From TMED161 sp964532515 (GTDB lineage: Bacteria > Fidelibacterota > Marinisomatia > SCGC-AAA003-L08 > D37C17), in assembly GCA_964532515.1 (NCBI GenBank), contig CAZHKH010000074.1, forward strand, positions 1 through 7,955: 7,955 nt of DNA. Direction: 5' to 3'. This document shows, one piece after another, positions 1 to 7,009 of this stretch (positions are counted from its first letter, which is position 1; every line of letters starts with the position of its first letter). The translations under genes were made by a program, and so were the position numbers. The notes below the pieces were generated by a model. That model saw only the letters and a list, made by a program, of their open reading frames with translations, was not told the origin of the DNA and did no database searches.

Positions 1-1071
1 ATAGCGCAAAAAGAGTGGATTTATCCACCTAGGGAATCAATAAAGATTATAACAGATATGATTAAGTATTGTACTGAAAATGTTCCTAAATATAACACTA
101 TATCTGTTAGTGGATATCATATTAGAGAAGCCGGTTCAACAGCTACTCAAGAATTAGCATTTACTTTAGCAAATGGGTTTTGCTATATTGACAGCTGTAT
201 TGATGCTGGGATGAAAGTCGATGATTTTGCACCTAGATTATCATTTTTCTTTAAATCTCACCTAGATTTTTTTGAAGAAATAGCAAAATTTAGAGCAGCT
301 AGAAGAATTTGGGCAAAAGAAATGGATAGAAGATATTCACCTAAAAATTCAAAATCTTTAATGCTTCGTTTTCACACTCAAACAGCTGGTTTTTCACTTA
401 CTGCACAGCAGCCTGAAAATAATATTACTAGGACCTCTCTTCAAGCTTTAGCTGCAGTTTTAGGGGGCACTCAGTCTTTACATACTAACTCTATGGATGA
501 AACTTTAGCACTACCATCAGAAAAAGCTGCAGAAATTGCATTAAGAAGTCAACAAATTATAGCCTATGAATCAGGAGTTACAAATACAATAGATCCTTTG
601 GGAGGTTCATGGTATATAGAAGAGTTGACAAATCAAATAGAGAAAGACGTTTATTCTTATTTTGAAAAAATTGAGGATCAAGGTGGAGTAGTGGAAGCTA
701 TTGAGAACTCCTATTTTCAAAGAGAAATTTCGCAAGCCTCATCTGATTACCAATCTAAGGTTGATAATAAAAATAGATATATTATTGGGGTTAATTCATT
801 TATAAAAGATGATGAGAAAATTGAAATTCCAATACTAGAAATAAGAGAAGAAGTGCAAAAAGAGCAGATAGATAGATTGAATAAAGTGAAAAAAAATAGA
901 GATAATAAAAAAGTTGAATTAATGTTAAAAAATATTACCACGGCAGCAAAGAAAGGTGAGAATGTAATGCAACCTATTATAGATGCATCATTAGAATATG
1001 CAACCTTAGGAGAAATAGTAGATGCTATGAAGACAGTATATGGAGAGTGGACTGAAAATATAAGTATATAA
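1..1071 (+). CDS. B12-dependent acyl-CoA mutase large (catalytic) subunit, methylmalonyl-CoA mutase family; 5' end missing
   Basis: Adenosylcobalamin-dependent carbon-skeleton mutase that interconverts branched and linear acyl-CoA thioesters by radical rearrangement. The frame is open from base 1, and family similarity continues upstream of the first ATG (58) through IYPPRES, so the true start lies outside the window. The visible 356 residues are about the last two thirds of a usual 520-560 residue subunit. Family landmarks, numbered in visible residues: SGYHIREAG at 37-45 (His40 matches active-site His244 of Propionibacterium MCM), FHTQTAGFSLTAQQPENN at 124-141, GGTQSLHTNSMDE at 155-167, and ESGVTNTIDPLGGSWY at 190-205. 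The protein ends soon after the catalytic barrel with no B12-binding domain, so a separate small subunit is expected elsewhere; none is in the window. Gln3 sits where MCM has Arg207, which favours an isobutyryl- or 2-hydroxyisobutyryl-CoA type substrate over methylmalonyl-CoA. Family assignment is secure; substrate is inference. The stop is TAA, 6 bases before the next gene. Confidence 0.93.
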   Translation: MAQKEWIYPPRESIKIITDMIKYCTENVPKYNTISVSGYHIREAGSTATQELAFTLANGFCYIDSCIDAGMKVDDFAPRLSFFFKSHLDFFEEIAKFRAARRIWAKEMDRRYSPKNSKSLMLRFHTQTAGFSLTAQQPENNITRTSLQALAAVLGGTQSLHTNSMDETLALPSEKAAEIALRSQQIIAYESGVTNTIDPLGGSWYIEELTNQIEKDVYSYFEKIEDQGGVVEAIENSYFQREISQASSDYQSKVDNKNRYIIGVNSFIKDDEKIEIPILEIREEVQKEQIDRLNKVKKNRDNKKVELMLKNITTAAKKGENVMQPIIDASLEYATLGEIVDAMKTVYGEWTENISI

Positions 1072-1077
1072 GTATTT

Positions 1078-2202
1078 ATGAGTGTTGAAAAATATAAGGA
1101 AATTTTTAAACAAAAGCGCAATTATAGCATTGGCGTTGAAGAGGAATTTATGATTTGTGATCCAGATTCTGGATTATTGATTGATAAAGCTGATGAAATA
1201 ATGAGTGCTGTAAAAGAGAAAGATAGATATTCCTACGAACTTTTATTATCTGAGATTGAAACTAATACACCTATATGTGATACTGTAGATTCTTCTATAG
1301 AGCATCTTTCTAATCAGAGAATAGAATTAAAGAAAATTGGAAAAGATTTAGGTTATAAGATTGGAATTAGTGGCACTCATCCAACAGCAATGGCTGTAAA
1401 TCAGAATTTTGTAGATAATTCATCTTATAATTGGGTCGCTGATCAGCTACAATATTATGCTAAAAGAAATATTACTTTTTCTACTCATATTCATATATCT
1501 GTTGATGACCCCGATCGTGCTATTAAAATTACAAATGCTACAAGAAGGTGGAATCCTGCATTGCTTGCTATTAGTTCAAATTCACCTTTTTTTGAAGGAG
1601 AGAGGACAGGGTTTAAGTCTTCAAGAAGTATGCAGTTTGGAGCATTTCCAAGAACAAATATCCCTGTAAAAATTGAATCTTTTGATTCATATTATAATTT
1701 AGTCAACAATCTAATGGAAACTGATTCCATACAAAAACCAAGACAAATTTGGTGGAAAATCAGACCGCACTTAGATTATGGAACTTTAGAGTATAGAATC
1801 TGTGATGTCCAACGATCATTGAAAAAAACAAAGATGTTGGTTGCTATAGTACAAGCTCTGGTTCATTCATATGATACGATGGTTATTTATAATAATAATC
1901 TCGAAGAAATGAATTATGAAATATTGAATGATGCATTTTGGAAGGCTATGCGTTTTGATTTTGATTCAATAATAACAGATTGTTTTGATGGAACAAGGTT
2001 AAAATTAAAGGACTATATTTATAAAATGATAGATACCATACATTTATCTTTATCTGAATTTGGAAATGATGATATTTTAAATACGCTTGATGATATTATA
2101 AAAAATGGAACAGAGGCTGATGATCAAATTAGCTATGAAAGTAAATATGGAAAAAATAAGCTTCTTTTATATCTAATGAATGATGTAGAATACAATGTTT
2201 AA
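1078..2202 (+). CDS. YbdK/GCS2-family carboxylate-amine ligase (glutamate-cysteine ligase type 2-like)
   Basis: ATP-dependent ligase of the GCS2 superfamily, which joins a carboxylate (classically the gamma-carboxyl of glutamate) to an amine through an acyl-phosphate. The 374-residue length is usual for YbdK proteins. Visible motifs: GVEEEF at 19-24, near the N-terminus as in the family; ELLLSEIETNTP at 54-65, with acidic residues expected to bind metal-ATP; STHIHIS at 135-141 (equivalent to the family's GxHVHVG); SSNSPFFEG at 166-174; and WWKIRPHLDYGTLEYRICD at 225-243. The predicted protein is cytosolic, with no signal peptide or membrane segment. The ATG lies 6 bases after the mutase stop with no clear Shine-Dalgarno, so coupling or leaderless-like initiation is likely; the start is supported by GVEEEF beginning at residue 19. 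The real substrate is unknown: YbdK members have only weak glutamate-cysteine ligase activity, and related proteins (e.g. EgtA) serve other thiol pathways. Neighbours do not settle the pathway. Confidence 0.88.
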   Translation: MSVEKYKEIFKQKRNYSIGVEEEFMICDPDSGLLIDKADEIMSAVKEKDRYSYELLLSEIETNTPICDTVDSSIEHLSNQRIELKKIGKDLGYKIGISGTHPTAMAVNQNFVDNSSYNWVADQLQYYAKRNITFSTHIHISVDDPDRAIKITNATRRWNPALLAISSNSPFFEGERTGFKSSRSMQFGAFPRTNIPVKIESFDSYYNLVNNLMETDSIQKPRQIWWKIRPHLDYGTLEYRICDVQRSLKKTKMLVAIVQALVHSYDTMVIYNNNLEEMNYEILNDAFWKAMRFDFDSIITDCFDGTRLKLKDYIYKMIDTIHLSLSEFGNDDILNTLDDIIKNGTEADDQISYESKYGKNKLLLYLMNDVEYNV

Positions 2203-2204
2203 TC

Positions 2205-2211
2205 TAAGGAG
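2205..2211 (+). promoter_or_regulatory. Strong Shine-Dalgarno for the type II GAPDH-like gene
   Basis: TAAGGAG matches the anti-Shine-Dalgarno of 16S rRNA over seven bases and stands 6 bases before the ATG at 2218. It is the only near-perfect ribosome binding site in the window. Most other starts here rely on overlap or abutting stop/start codons, so this gene probably initiates independently and more strongly than its neighbours. Confidence 0.85.
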
Positions 2212-2217
2212 AAAATA

Positions 2218-3285
2218 ATGTCTAGAAAGATTGTTCATGTTATTGGCACTGGAACAATAGGAGAACCTTTAATTGGTTTGCTCTGCGATTTTAGAGATCA
2301 GCTTGGTATCGATGAGGTTACTTTTCATAAAAATACTCCTCTTACTACAGATAGATCAAAAGTTATTAGTTTAACAGGTAGAGGCGCCAGATTATCTACA
2401 CATGAAGATAAATTTGATGGATTTATCAATATTGGATTAAAGCCAGAATTTTCCACTGAAGAGGCGATAGAAAGATCATCGGTAGTTATTGATTGCACCC
2501 CATCTGGATTTGGACATGAGAATAAAGCAAAATATTACACAAAATTTTCTCAAAATACGCTTGGCTTTATTGCTCAAGGAAGTGAATTTGGATTTGGTAA
2601 GCCTTATGCAAGAGGAATAAATGATAATTCTTTAGTTAGAGATGAAGATCAATTTATACAAGTCGTTTCATGCAATACGCATAATTTATCTACAATTGTT
2701 GATACAATCGCATTATCAGATGGTGATGATAATCTTTTAGATGGGAAATTTCTTCTAATAAGAAGAGCTAATGATGTTAGTCAGTCAGGTAAATTTATAC
2801 CAGCCCCTGAAGTTGGAAGCCATAAGGATCCTGTTTATGGAACTCATCATGCAAGAGATGCTGCATTACTTTTTAAATCAAAAAAATTAGATTTACCTTT
2901 ATTCTCTTCAGCTATGAAAGTAAACTCTCAGTATATGCATATACTACATTTTTCATTAAAGTTAAAAAGAGAAACTACTCTTCAAAAAATTCTATCTAAG
3001 CTTGAAGCGAATGATAGAATTTCTGTAACAGATAAAATTAATTCATGTGAAGTTTTTTCATTTGGTAGAGATCACGGTCATTTTGGACGAATTTTAAATC
3101 AAACTGTTATATCATTACCTTCATTGAATGTGAGAAATGGAAATGAGATTACTGGATTCTGCTTTACCCCTCAAGATGGAAATTCGCTGTTAAGTTCGAT
3201 ATCAATATCTGAATGGTTCATGTATCCAAATTCATATGAAGAGAAAATTCAGTGTCTAAAACCCTATTTCTTTGACGAAGTATAG
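2218..3285 (+). CDS. Type II (archaeal-type) glyceraldehyde-3-phosphate dehydrogenase-like protein, divergent
   Basis: Probable NAD(P)-dependent phosphorylating aldehyde dehydrogenase related to archaeal type II GAPDH. The 355-residue length is close to the family's roughly 340. Visible landmarks: nucleotide-binding turn GTGTIGEP at 10-17; DCTPSGFGHENKAKYY at 92-107, matching the archaeal D-TP-G-GA-NK-Y block; AQGSE at 119-123 (archaeal FQGGE); catalytic-cysteine block VVSCNTHNL at 149-157 with Cys152; IRRAND at 181-186; paired His210-His211 followed by A-R-D, like the archaeal SHHAKD; and a Met-His segment at 240-241, as in TLMHMH. The KKGP segment expected after RRA-D is not kept, and the C-terminal region is weakly conserved (the usual VHQESIVVPE is not recognisable), so the substrate may not be glyceraldehyde-3-phosphate. 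The start is fixed by a strong Shine-Dalgarno 6 bases upstream. The last 14 bases overlap tilS. Catalytic residues are present, so it is unlikely to be a dead relic. Fold assignment is good; function is inference. Confidence 0.78.
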   Translation: MSRKIVHVIGTGTIGEPLIGLLCDFRDQLGIDEVTFHKNTPLTTDRSKVISLTGRGARLSTHEDKFDGFINIGLKPEFSTEEAIERSSVVIDCTPSGFGHENKAKYYTKFSQNTLGFIAQGSEFGFGKPYARGINDNSLVRDEDQFIQVVSCNTHNLSTIVDTIALSDGDDNLLDGKFLLIRRANDVSQSGKFIPAPEVGSHKDPVYGTHHARDAALLFKSKKLDLPLFSSAMKVNSQYMHILHFSLKLKRETTLQKILSKLEANDRISVTDKINSCEVFSFGRDHGHFGRILNQTVISLPSLNVRNGNEITGFCFTPQDGNSLLSSISISEWFMYPNSYEEKIQCLKPYFFDEV

Positions 3286-4558
3286 TAATTTTAAAAATAA
3301 GAAGTTACTTTTAGCTGTTTCTGGTGGGATAGATAGTATATATATGTATCACTTATTTCTTGAGAATTCCAGGAAAAATTTATTCCAGATTGGCTTAGCT
3401 CATGTTAATTACAATACATCATCTACTTCAAATAAATCAATGGAACTTTGTAAAAAGTTATCTATTGAGAATAATCACTCTTTTTATATTAAAGAAGTAA
3501 ATTTAAACACTAAATCAAATTTTGAAAATAATGCTCGAATTATTAGATATAATTTTTTCAATTCAATAATGAAGAATGAAAATTATGATTATATTTTAAC
3601 AGCACACAATAAAGATGATTTAATTGAAACATTGTATATGCAAAACACGGATAGTGAAGATTATTCATCCATACCATTTAATCAAGAAAATCATTTTATA
3701 ATAAGACCTTTAATTGATCTAAATAGATTAGAAATAGATAAGGAAGTAAAAAAATATAATTATAAATTTTATGAAGACTCCACAAATAAAGATTTAAAAT
3801 ACAAAAGAAATTTTATTAGACATAAGGTGATCCCTTATCTCGAAAAAAAAGATTTGAAAATTGAAGAATTATTAAAAACATACCATGATAAAAGAAAGAT
3901 GTATAATATTTTTTTAAATACATATAAAGAAGAAAAAAATGCTATAATCTTTGAGGGAACTAATTTTATTGAGATAAATAGAAATTATTTAAAATCTATA
4001 GATATATATGCATTTAAATTAATTCTACAAGGAGTTATAAAAAATAAATTAGATCAGTTGATAAAAAAGACAAACAAATATTGGAATGAATTTTATAGAC
4101 TGATAAAATCAGATAAAAAAAACATCTATCAAAATATTTCAGATGATATAAAAATTTTAATTCAAAATGATAAACTTTTACTATCTTTTGCAAAGAAGTC
4201 AGAGGTTTGCAAGAAAATCAATGACAATACGACATGGATGAATTATAGATTTAATATTTCTTCCTATCAAAAAAATAAGAATAAGAAAAACGAGCATACA
4301 TTTATATTTCCAGAAAGCATGTATAATGATGGCTTGTACATAAGAAAATGGATTCATGGAGACAGGTATCTTATTTCCAAAGGTAGAAGTAAAAGTATAT
4401 CAGACTTATTTAATGAAAAAAAAATCAAAACTATCTTGCGATCTAATTACCCTATTGTTGTCTGTAATGATAGGATTGAATGGGTGCCTGGCTTAGCGCA
4501 TTCTGCTAATAATTATTTAAAATCAGATAATTTATTATCAATCACAATGGAAAAATAG
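3272..4558 (+). CDS. tilS: tRNA(Ile)-lysidine synthetase TilS
   Basis: ATP-dependent enzyme that changes C34 of the CAU anticodon of tRNA-Ile2 to lysidine, so that AUA is read as isoleucine; AUA codons are plentiful in this AT-rich DNA. The N-terminal PP-loop ATPase domain has SGGIDS at 17-22, GLAHVNYN at 41-48, AHNKDD at 111-116, RPLIDLNRLEI at 145-155 and YEDSTNKDLKYKRNFIRH at 167-184. The C-terminal TilS domain spans about 353-428 (IRKWIHGDRY, SISDLF, EWVPGL). At 428 residues it is as long as the E. coli enzyme. The start is TTG: an in-frame stop at 3257-3259 leaves no ATG or GTG before SGGIDS, so TTG at 3272, inside the upstream gene, is the only reasonable start. No Shine-Dalgarno is visible, so coupling to the upstream gene is likely. 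Odd points: Gln of the usual HxxDDQ is Leu117, and the RGxG..GL.GM stretch that normally follows is not recognisable. The gene looks richer in A, Lys and Asn than its neighbours. Confidence 0.9.
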   Translation: MTKYSNFKNKKLLLAVSGGIDSIYMYHLFLENSRKNLFQIGLAHVNYNTSSTSNKSMELCKKLSIENNHSFYIKEVNLNTKSNFENNARIIRYNFFNSIMKNENYDYILTAHNKDDLIETLYMQNTDSEDYSSIPFNQENHFIIRPLIDLNRLEIDKEVKKYNYKFYEDSTNKDLKYKRNFIRHKVIPYLEKKDLKIEELLKTYHDKRKMYNIFLNTYKEEKNAIIFEGTNFIEINRNYLKSIDIYAFKLILQGVIKNKLDQLIKKTNKYWNEFYRLIKSDKKNIYQNISDDIKILIQNDKLLLSFAKKSEVCKKINDNTTWMNYRFNISSYQKNKNKKNEHTFIFPESMYNDGLYIRKWIHGDRYLISKGRSKSISDLFNEKKIKTILRSNYPIVVCNDRIEWVPGLAHSANNYLKSDNLLSITMEK

Positions 4559-5074
4559 ATGCAATTTGAAAAATTAATAGATAAAAAAGAGCTTAATGAA
4601 GCCATAAGAGAAATGGGGTCTTCAATATCTAACTATTACAATAAAGATACCACTCTTATTGTGCTCTGCGTATTAAAAGGTTCCTTGCTCTTTACATCAG
4701 ATTTAGTTAGAGAAATTACCCTTAATACAAATCTTGAATTTTTAGATATTAGTTCCTACAAAGGAAAGGAAAGAGGTGATATCCAAATGAAGAGTTGTAT
4801 TAACTTTACGGTAAAAGGGAAAGATCTTCTAATCATTGAGGATATTGTCGACTCTGGAAACACTATAAATTATATAGTTAAACAATTAAAAAAAAACAAT
4901 CCAAAGAGTATTAAAGTCGCGACATTACTTTTTAAGCCAGATGTATATAATTTTGATATGAAAATTGATTGGATAGGTTTTAATATTAAGAATAATTTTG
5001 TAGTTGGATATGGACTTGATTATAACGAACTATATAGAAATAAAAAATCTATATATAAATTAAATGAAGAATAA
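4559..5074 (+). CDS. hprT: Hypoxanthine phosphoribosyltransferase
   Basis: Purine salvage enzyme that joins hypoxanthine (often also guanine) to PRPP to give IMP (GMP), in the cytosol. The 171-residue length is usual for bacterial forms (about 175-185). Visible: VLKGS at 38-42 (the PPi-binding loop), the Ser66-Tyr67 pair of the flexible loop, the PRPP motif LLIIEDIVDSGNT at 90-102 with Glu94, Asp95 and Asp98, Lys126 in FKPD, and FVVGYGLDYNELYRN at 147-161, the purine-binding end typical of HPRT. The flexible loop reads SSYKGKERGD rather than the common SSYG-x-T-x-SSG, which is a departure in a catalytic loop. The ATG follows the tilS TAG with no spacing, so translation probably reinitiates there; the last 11 bases overlap ftsH. 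The tilS-hprT-ftsH order is a classic bacterial cluster and supports the name. The exact purine base preference cannot be read from the sequence. Confidence 0.93.
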   Translation: MQFEKLIDKKELNEAIREMGSSISNYYNKDTTLIVLCVLKGSLLFTSDLVREITLNTNLEFLDISSYKGKERGDIQMKSCINFTVKGKDLLIIEDIVDSGNTINYIVKQLKKNNPKSIKVATLLFKPDVYNFDMKIDWIGFNIKNNFVVGYGLDYNELYRNKKSIYKLNEE

Positions 5075-7004
5075 GAAAAATAAGAAAAAACCAAACAATA
5101 AAGTACTAAATACAATAATGAGTAATATCTTTATTTGGATTATAATAGTGATTGTTGCATTTACAGTTGCAAGTAATTTTTCATCTCATGAAACAATAAA
5201 AAATGTAACATATAATGAATACAAAGAGCTTGTCGATAATAAAGAAATTAAAATTGGAACACTTACTGGCAATCATTTTAAGGGAGAATTAAGAGAAAAA
5301 ATAGCTCTAGAGGATGAAAATGGGAATCTTAAAGATTACAATTTTATATCAATAGAACTCCCAGAATCAACCATTGATCAAACTGAAACTTGGGTGGAAA
5401 ATGGTATTGAAGTAAAGATAGTAAAAGAGACGATGGGAGCGTTTGATTATCTGATCCAGTTCTCTCCTTGGCTTATAATTATTTTATTTTGGTTTTTTAT
5501 AATGAGAAGAATGAACGGCGCAGGTGGTCAAGGTGGAATATTTAGTTTTGCAAAAAGTAAGGCAACTTTAATATCATCGGATAATCCTAAAATCACATTT
5601 AAGGATGTCGCTGGTTGTGATGAAGCAAAAGTTGAATTAAAAGAGATTGTAGATTTTTTAAAAAACTCATCTAAATATAAAAAAGTAGGGGCAAAAATAC
5701 CAAAAGGAGCTCTCCTGTTAGGCCCTCCAGGAACAGGAAAAACTTTACTAGCAAAGGCCGTCTCTGGTGAAGCCAAAGTTCCATATTTTAGTATTAGTGG
5801 AGCAGAGTTTGTTGAGATGTTTGTAGGCATTGGAGCAAGTAGGGTTAGAGATTTATTTGATCAAGCTAAGAAAAATTCACCAAGTATTATATTTATTGAT
5901 GAAATTGATGCGGTTGGAAGACAAAGAGGCGCAGGCTTAGGGGGCGGGCATGATGAAAGAGAACAAACTCTTAACCAAATATTAGTTGAAATGGATGGTT
6001 TTAACACTAATGACAATGTTATTCTTATAGCTGCAACAAATCGTCCTGATGTGCTTGATAAAGCTCTATTGAGACCTGGTCGTTTTGATAGGCAGATAGT
6101 TGTAGACTCTCCATCAATGATAGGAAGAGAGCAAATATTAAAAATCCATACAAAAAAAATTAAGATTGATAAAAAAGTTGATTTGAAAATAATTGCTAAG
6201 TCTGCAGTAGGCCTAGTTGGAGCAGATTTGGAAAATTTAGTAATTGATGCTGCTCTATTAGCGGCACGAGAAGAATCTGGAACAGTTAAAATGATCCACT
6301 TTGAAGAGGCAAAAGATAAAGTGATGTTAGGCGTAGAAAGAAAGAGCATGGTTATTACAGATAGAGACAGAAAAATTACAGCATATCATGAATCTGGACA
6401 TGCTTTAGTAGCATACTATACAAAAAATGCTGATCCTGTTCATAAAGTTACAATAGTCCCAAGAGGACAAGCACTAGGAGTGACTGCTCAATTACCTGTT
6501 GAAGATAAATATAATTATTCTAAAAACTATCTCCTTGGAAGGCTTGATATTTTAATGGGGGGAAGATGTGCTGAAAAAATTATATTTTCAGATACAACTA
6601 CTGGTGCAGGAAATGATATATCTGTGGCTACAGATATAGCAAAAAGAATGGTTTGTGAGTGGGGGATGAGTGATTCTATTGGTCCGCTTAAAATTGGTCG
6701 TCAAAACGAAGAAGTTTTTCTAGGTAAAGATTATAATGAAAATAGAAATACTAGTGACCATGTATCTGAATTGATAGATAGTGAAATCTCACTATTGATT
6801 AAAAATGCTGAAAAGAATGCAACAGATATTATTAATACAAACATCAATAAACTCCATGATCTTTCTAATGCTCTCCTTGATCATGATACTATTGACTCTA
6901 ATGAATTTAATGATATTTTAGAAAATGGATATAATCCTATTGAAGACCAAGAATCTTCCTCTGGAAATAAAAATACAAAACACATAGATACTCCTCAGGA
7001 CTGA
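5064..7004 (+). CDS. ftsH: ATP-dependent zinc metalloprotease FtsH
   Basis: Membrane-anchored AAA+ protease that forms hexamers, extracts membrane proteins and degrades them along with selected cytosolic regulators. Architecture in order: a very Lys-rich N-terminus (1-13); transmembrane segment 1 at about 17-38; an extracytoplasmic domain to about 125; transmembrane segment 2 at about 128-147; a Gly-rich linker (GAGGQGG at 152-158); an AAA+ module with Walker A GPPGTGKT at 220-227, pore loop with FVG at 253-255, Walker B IIFIDEID at 275-282, and a second region of homology with arginine fingers Arg337 and Arg340 in LLRPGRFDR; and a peptidase domain with HESGH at 442-446 (zinc ligands His442, His446; catalytic Glu443) and third ligand Asp518 in AGNDI. 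All catalytic residues are present, and 646 residues is the usual length. The tail after about 620 is acidic, polar and probably disordered. The ATG lies inside the end of hprT (11-base overlap) with no Shine-Dalgarno. The stop, TGA at 7002-7004, is the only TGA stop in the window. Confidence 0.98.
   Translation: MKNKKNKKKPNNKVLNTIMSNIFIWIIIVIVAFTVASNFSSHETIKNVTYNEYKELVDNKEIKIGTLTGNHFKGELREKIALEDENGNLKDYNFISIELPESTIDQTETWVENGIEVKIVKETMGAFDYLIQFSPWLIIILFWFFIMRRMNGAGGQGGIFSFAKSKATLISSDNPKITFKDVAGCDEAKVELKEIVDFLKNSSKYKKVGAKIPKGALLLGPPGTGKTLLAKAVSGEAKVPYFSISGAEFVEMFVGIGASRVRDLFDQAKKNSPSIIFIDEIDAVGRQRGAGLGGGHDEREQTLNQILVEMDGFNTNDNVILIAATNRPDVLDKALLRPGRFDRQIVVDSPSMIGREQILKIHTKKIKIDKKVDLKIIAKSAVGLVGADLENLVIDAALLAAREESGTVKMIHFEEAKDKVMLGVERKSMVITDRDRKITAYHESGHALVAYYTKNADPVHKVTIVPRGQALGVTAQLPVEDKYNYSKNYLLGRLDILMGGRCAEKIIFSDTTTGAGNDISVATDIAKRMVCEWGMSDSIGPLKIGRQNEEVFLGKDYNENRNTSDHVSELIDSEISLLIKNAEKNATDIINTNINKLHDLSNALLDHDTIDSNEFNDILENGYNPIEDQESSSGNKNTKHIDTPQD
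6997..7000 (+). promoter_or_regulatory. Shine-Dalgarno for folP, within the end of ftsH
   Basis: AGGA lies 9 bases before the folP ATG at 7010, inside the last codons of ftsH. It decides the start: the earlier ATG at 7005 is in another frame and meets TGA after two codons. Confidence 0.6.
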
Positions 7005-7009
7005 ATGAA

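Noticed and set aside
58..60. ATG at 58 as the true start of the acyl-CoA mutase gene
   Set aside because: The frame is open to base 1, and the 19 codons before it encode conserved family sequence (including IYPP), so the ATG is an internal methionine.
747..1121. Reverse-strand open frame of 124 codons opposite the mutase and ligase genes
   Set aside because: It overlaps two clearly coding genes and its translation is a low-complexity Phe/Ser/Ile string typical of the antisense of AT-rich coding DNA.
1457..1669. 70-codon + strand open frame within the carboxylate-amine ligase gene
   Set aside because: It lies wholly within a well-supported gene in another frame and shows no motif or ribosome binding site.
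2203..2217. A promoter or riboswitch in the gap between the ligase and the GAPDH-like gene
   Set aside because: The gap is only 15 bases and is explained by a Shine-Dalgarno; there is no room for a structured leader, and no convincing -35/-10 pair was identified.
3840..3960. Long A-tracts in tilS as possible frameshift errors or slippage sites
   Set aside because: The frame stays intact with conserved TilS motifs before and after the tracts, so there is no sign of a broken gene.
5528..6349. Two reverse-strand open frames (100 and 162 codons) opposite ftsH
   Set aside because: They lie across the most conserved AAA+ part of ftsH; long antisense frames there are a by-product of codon constraint, and neither has a recognisable domain.
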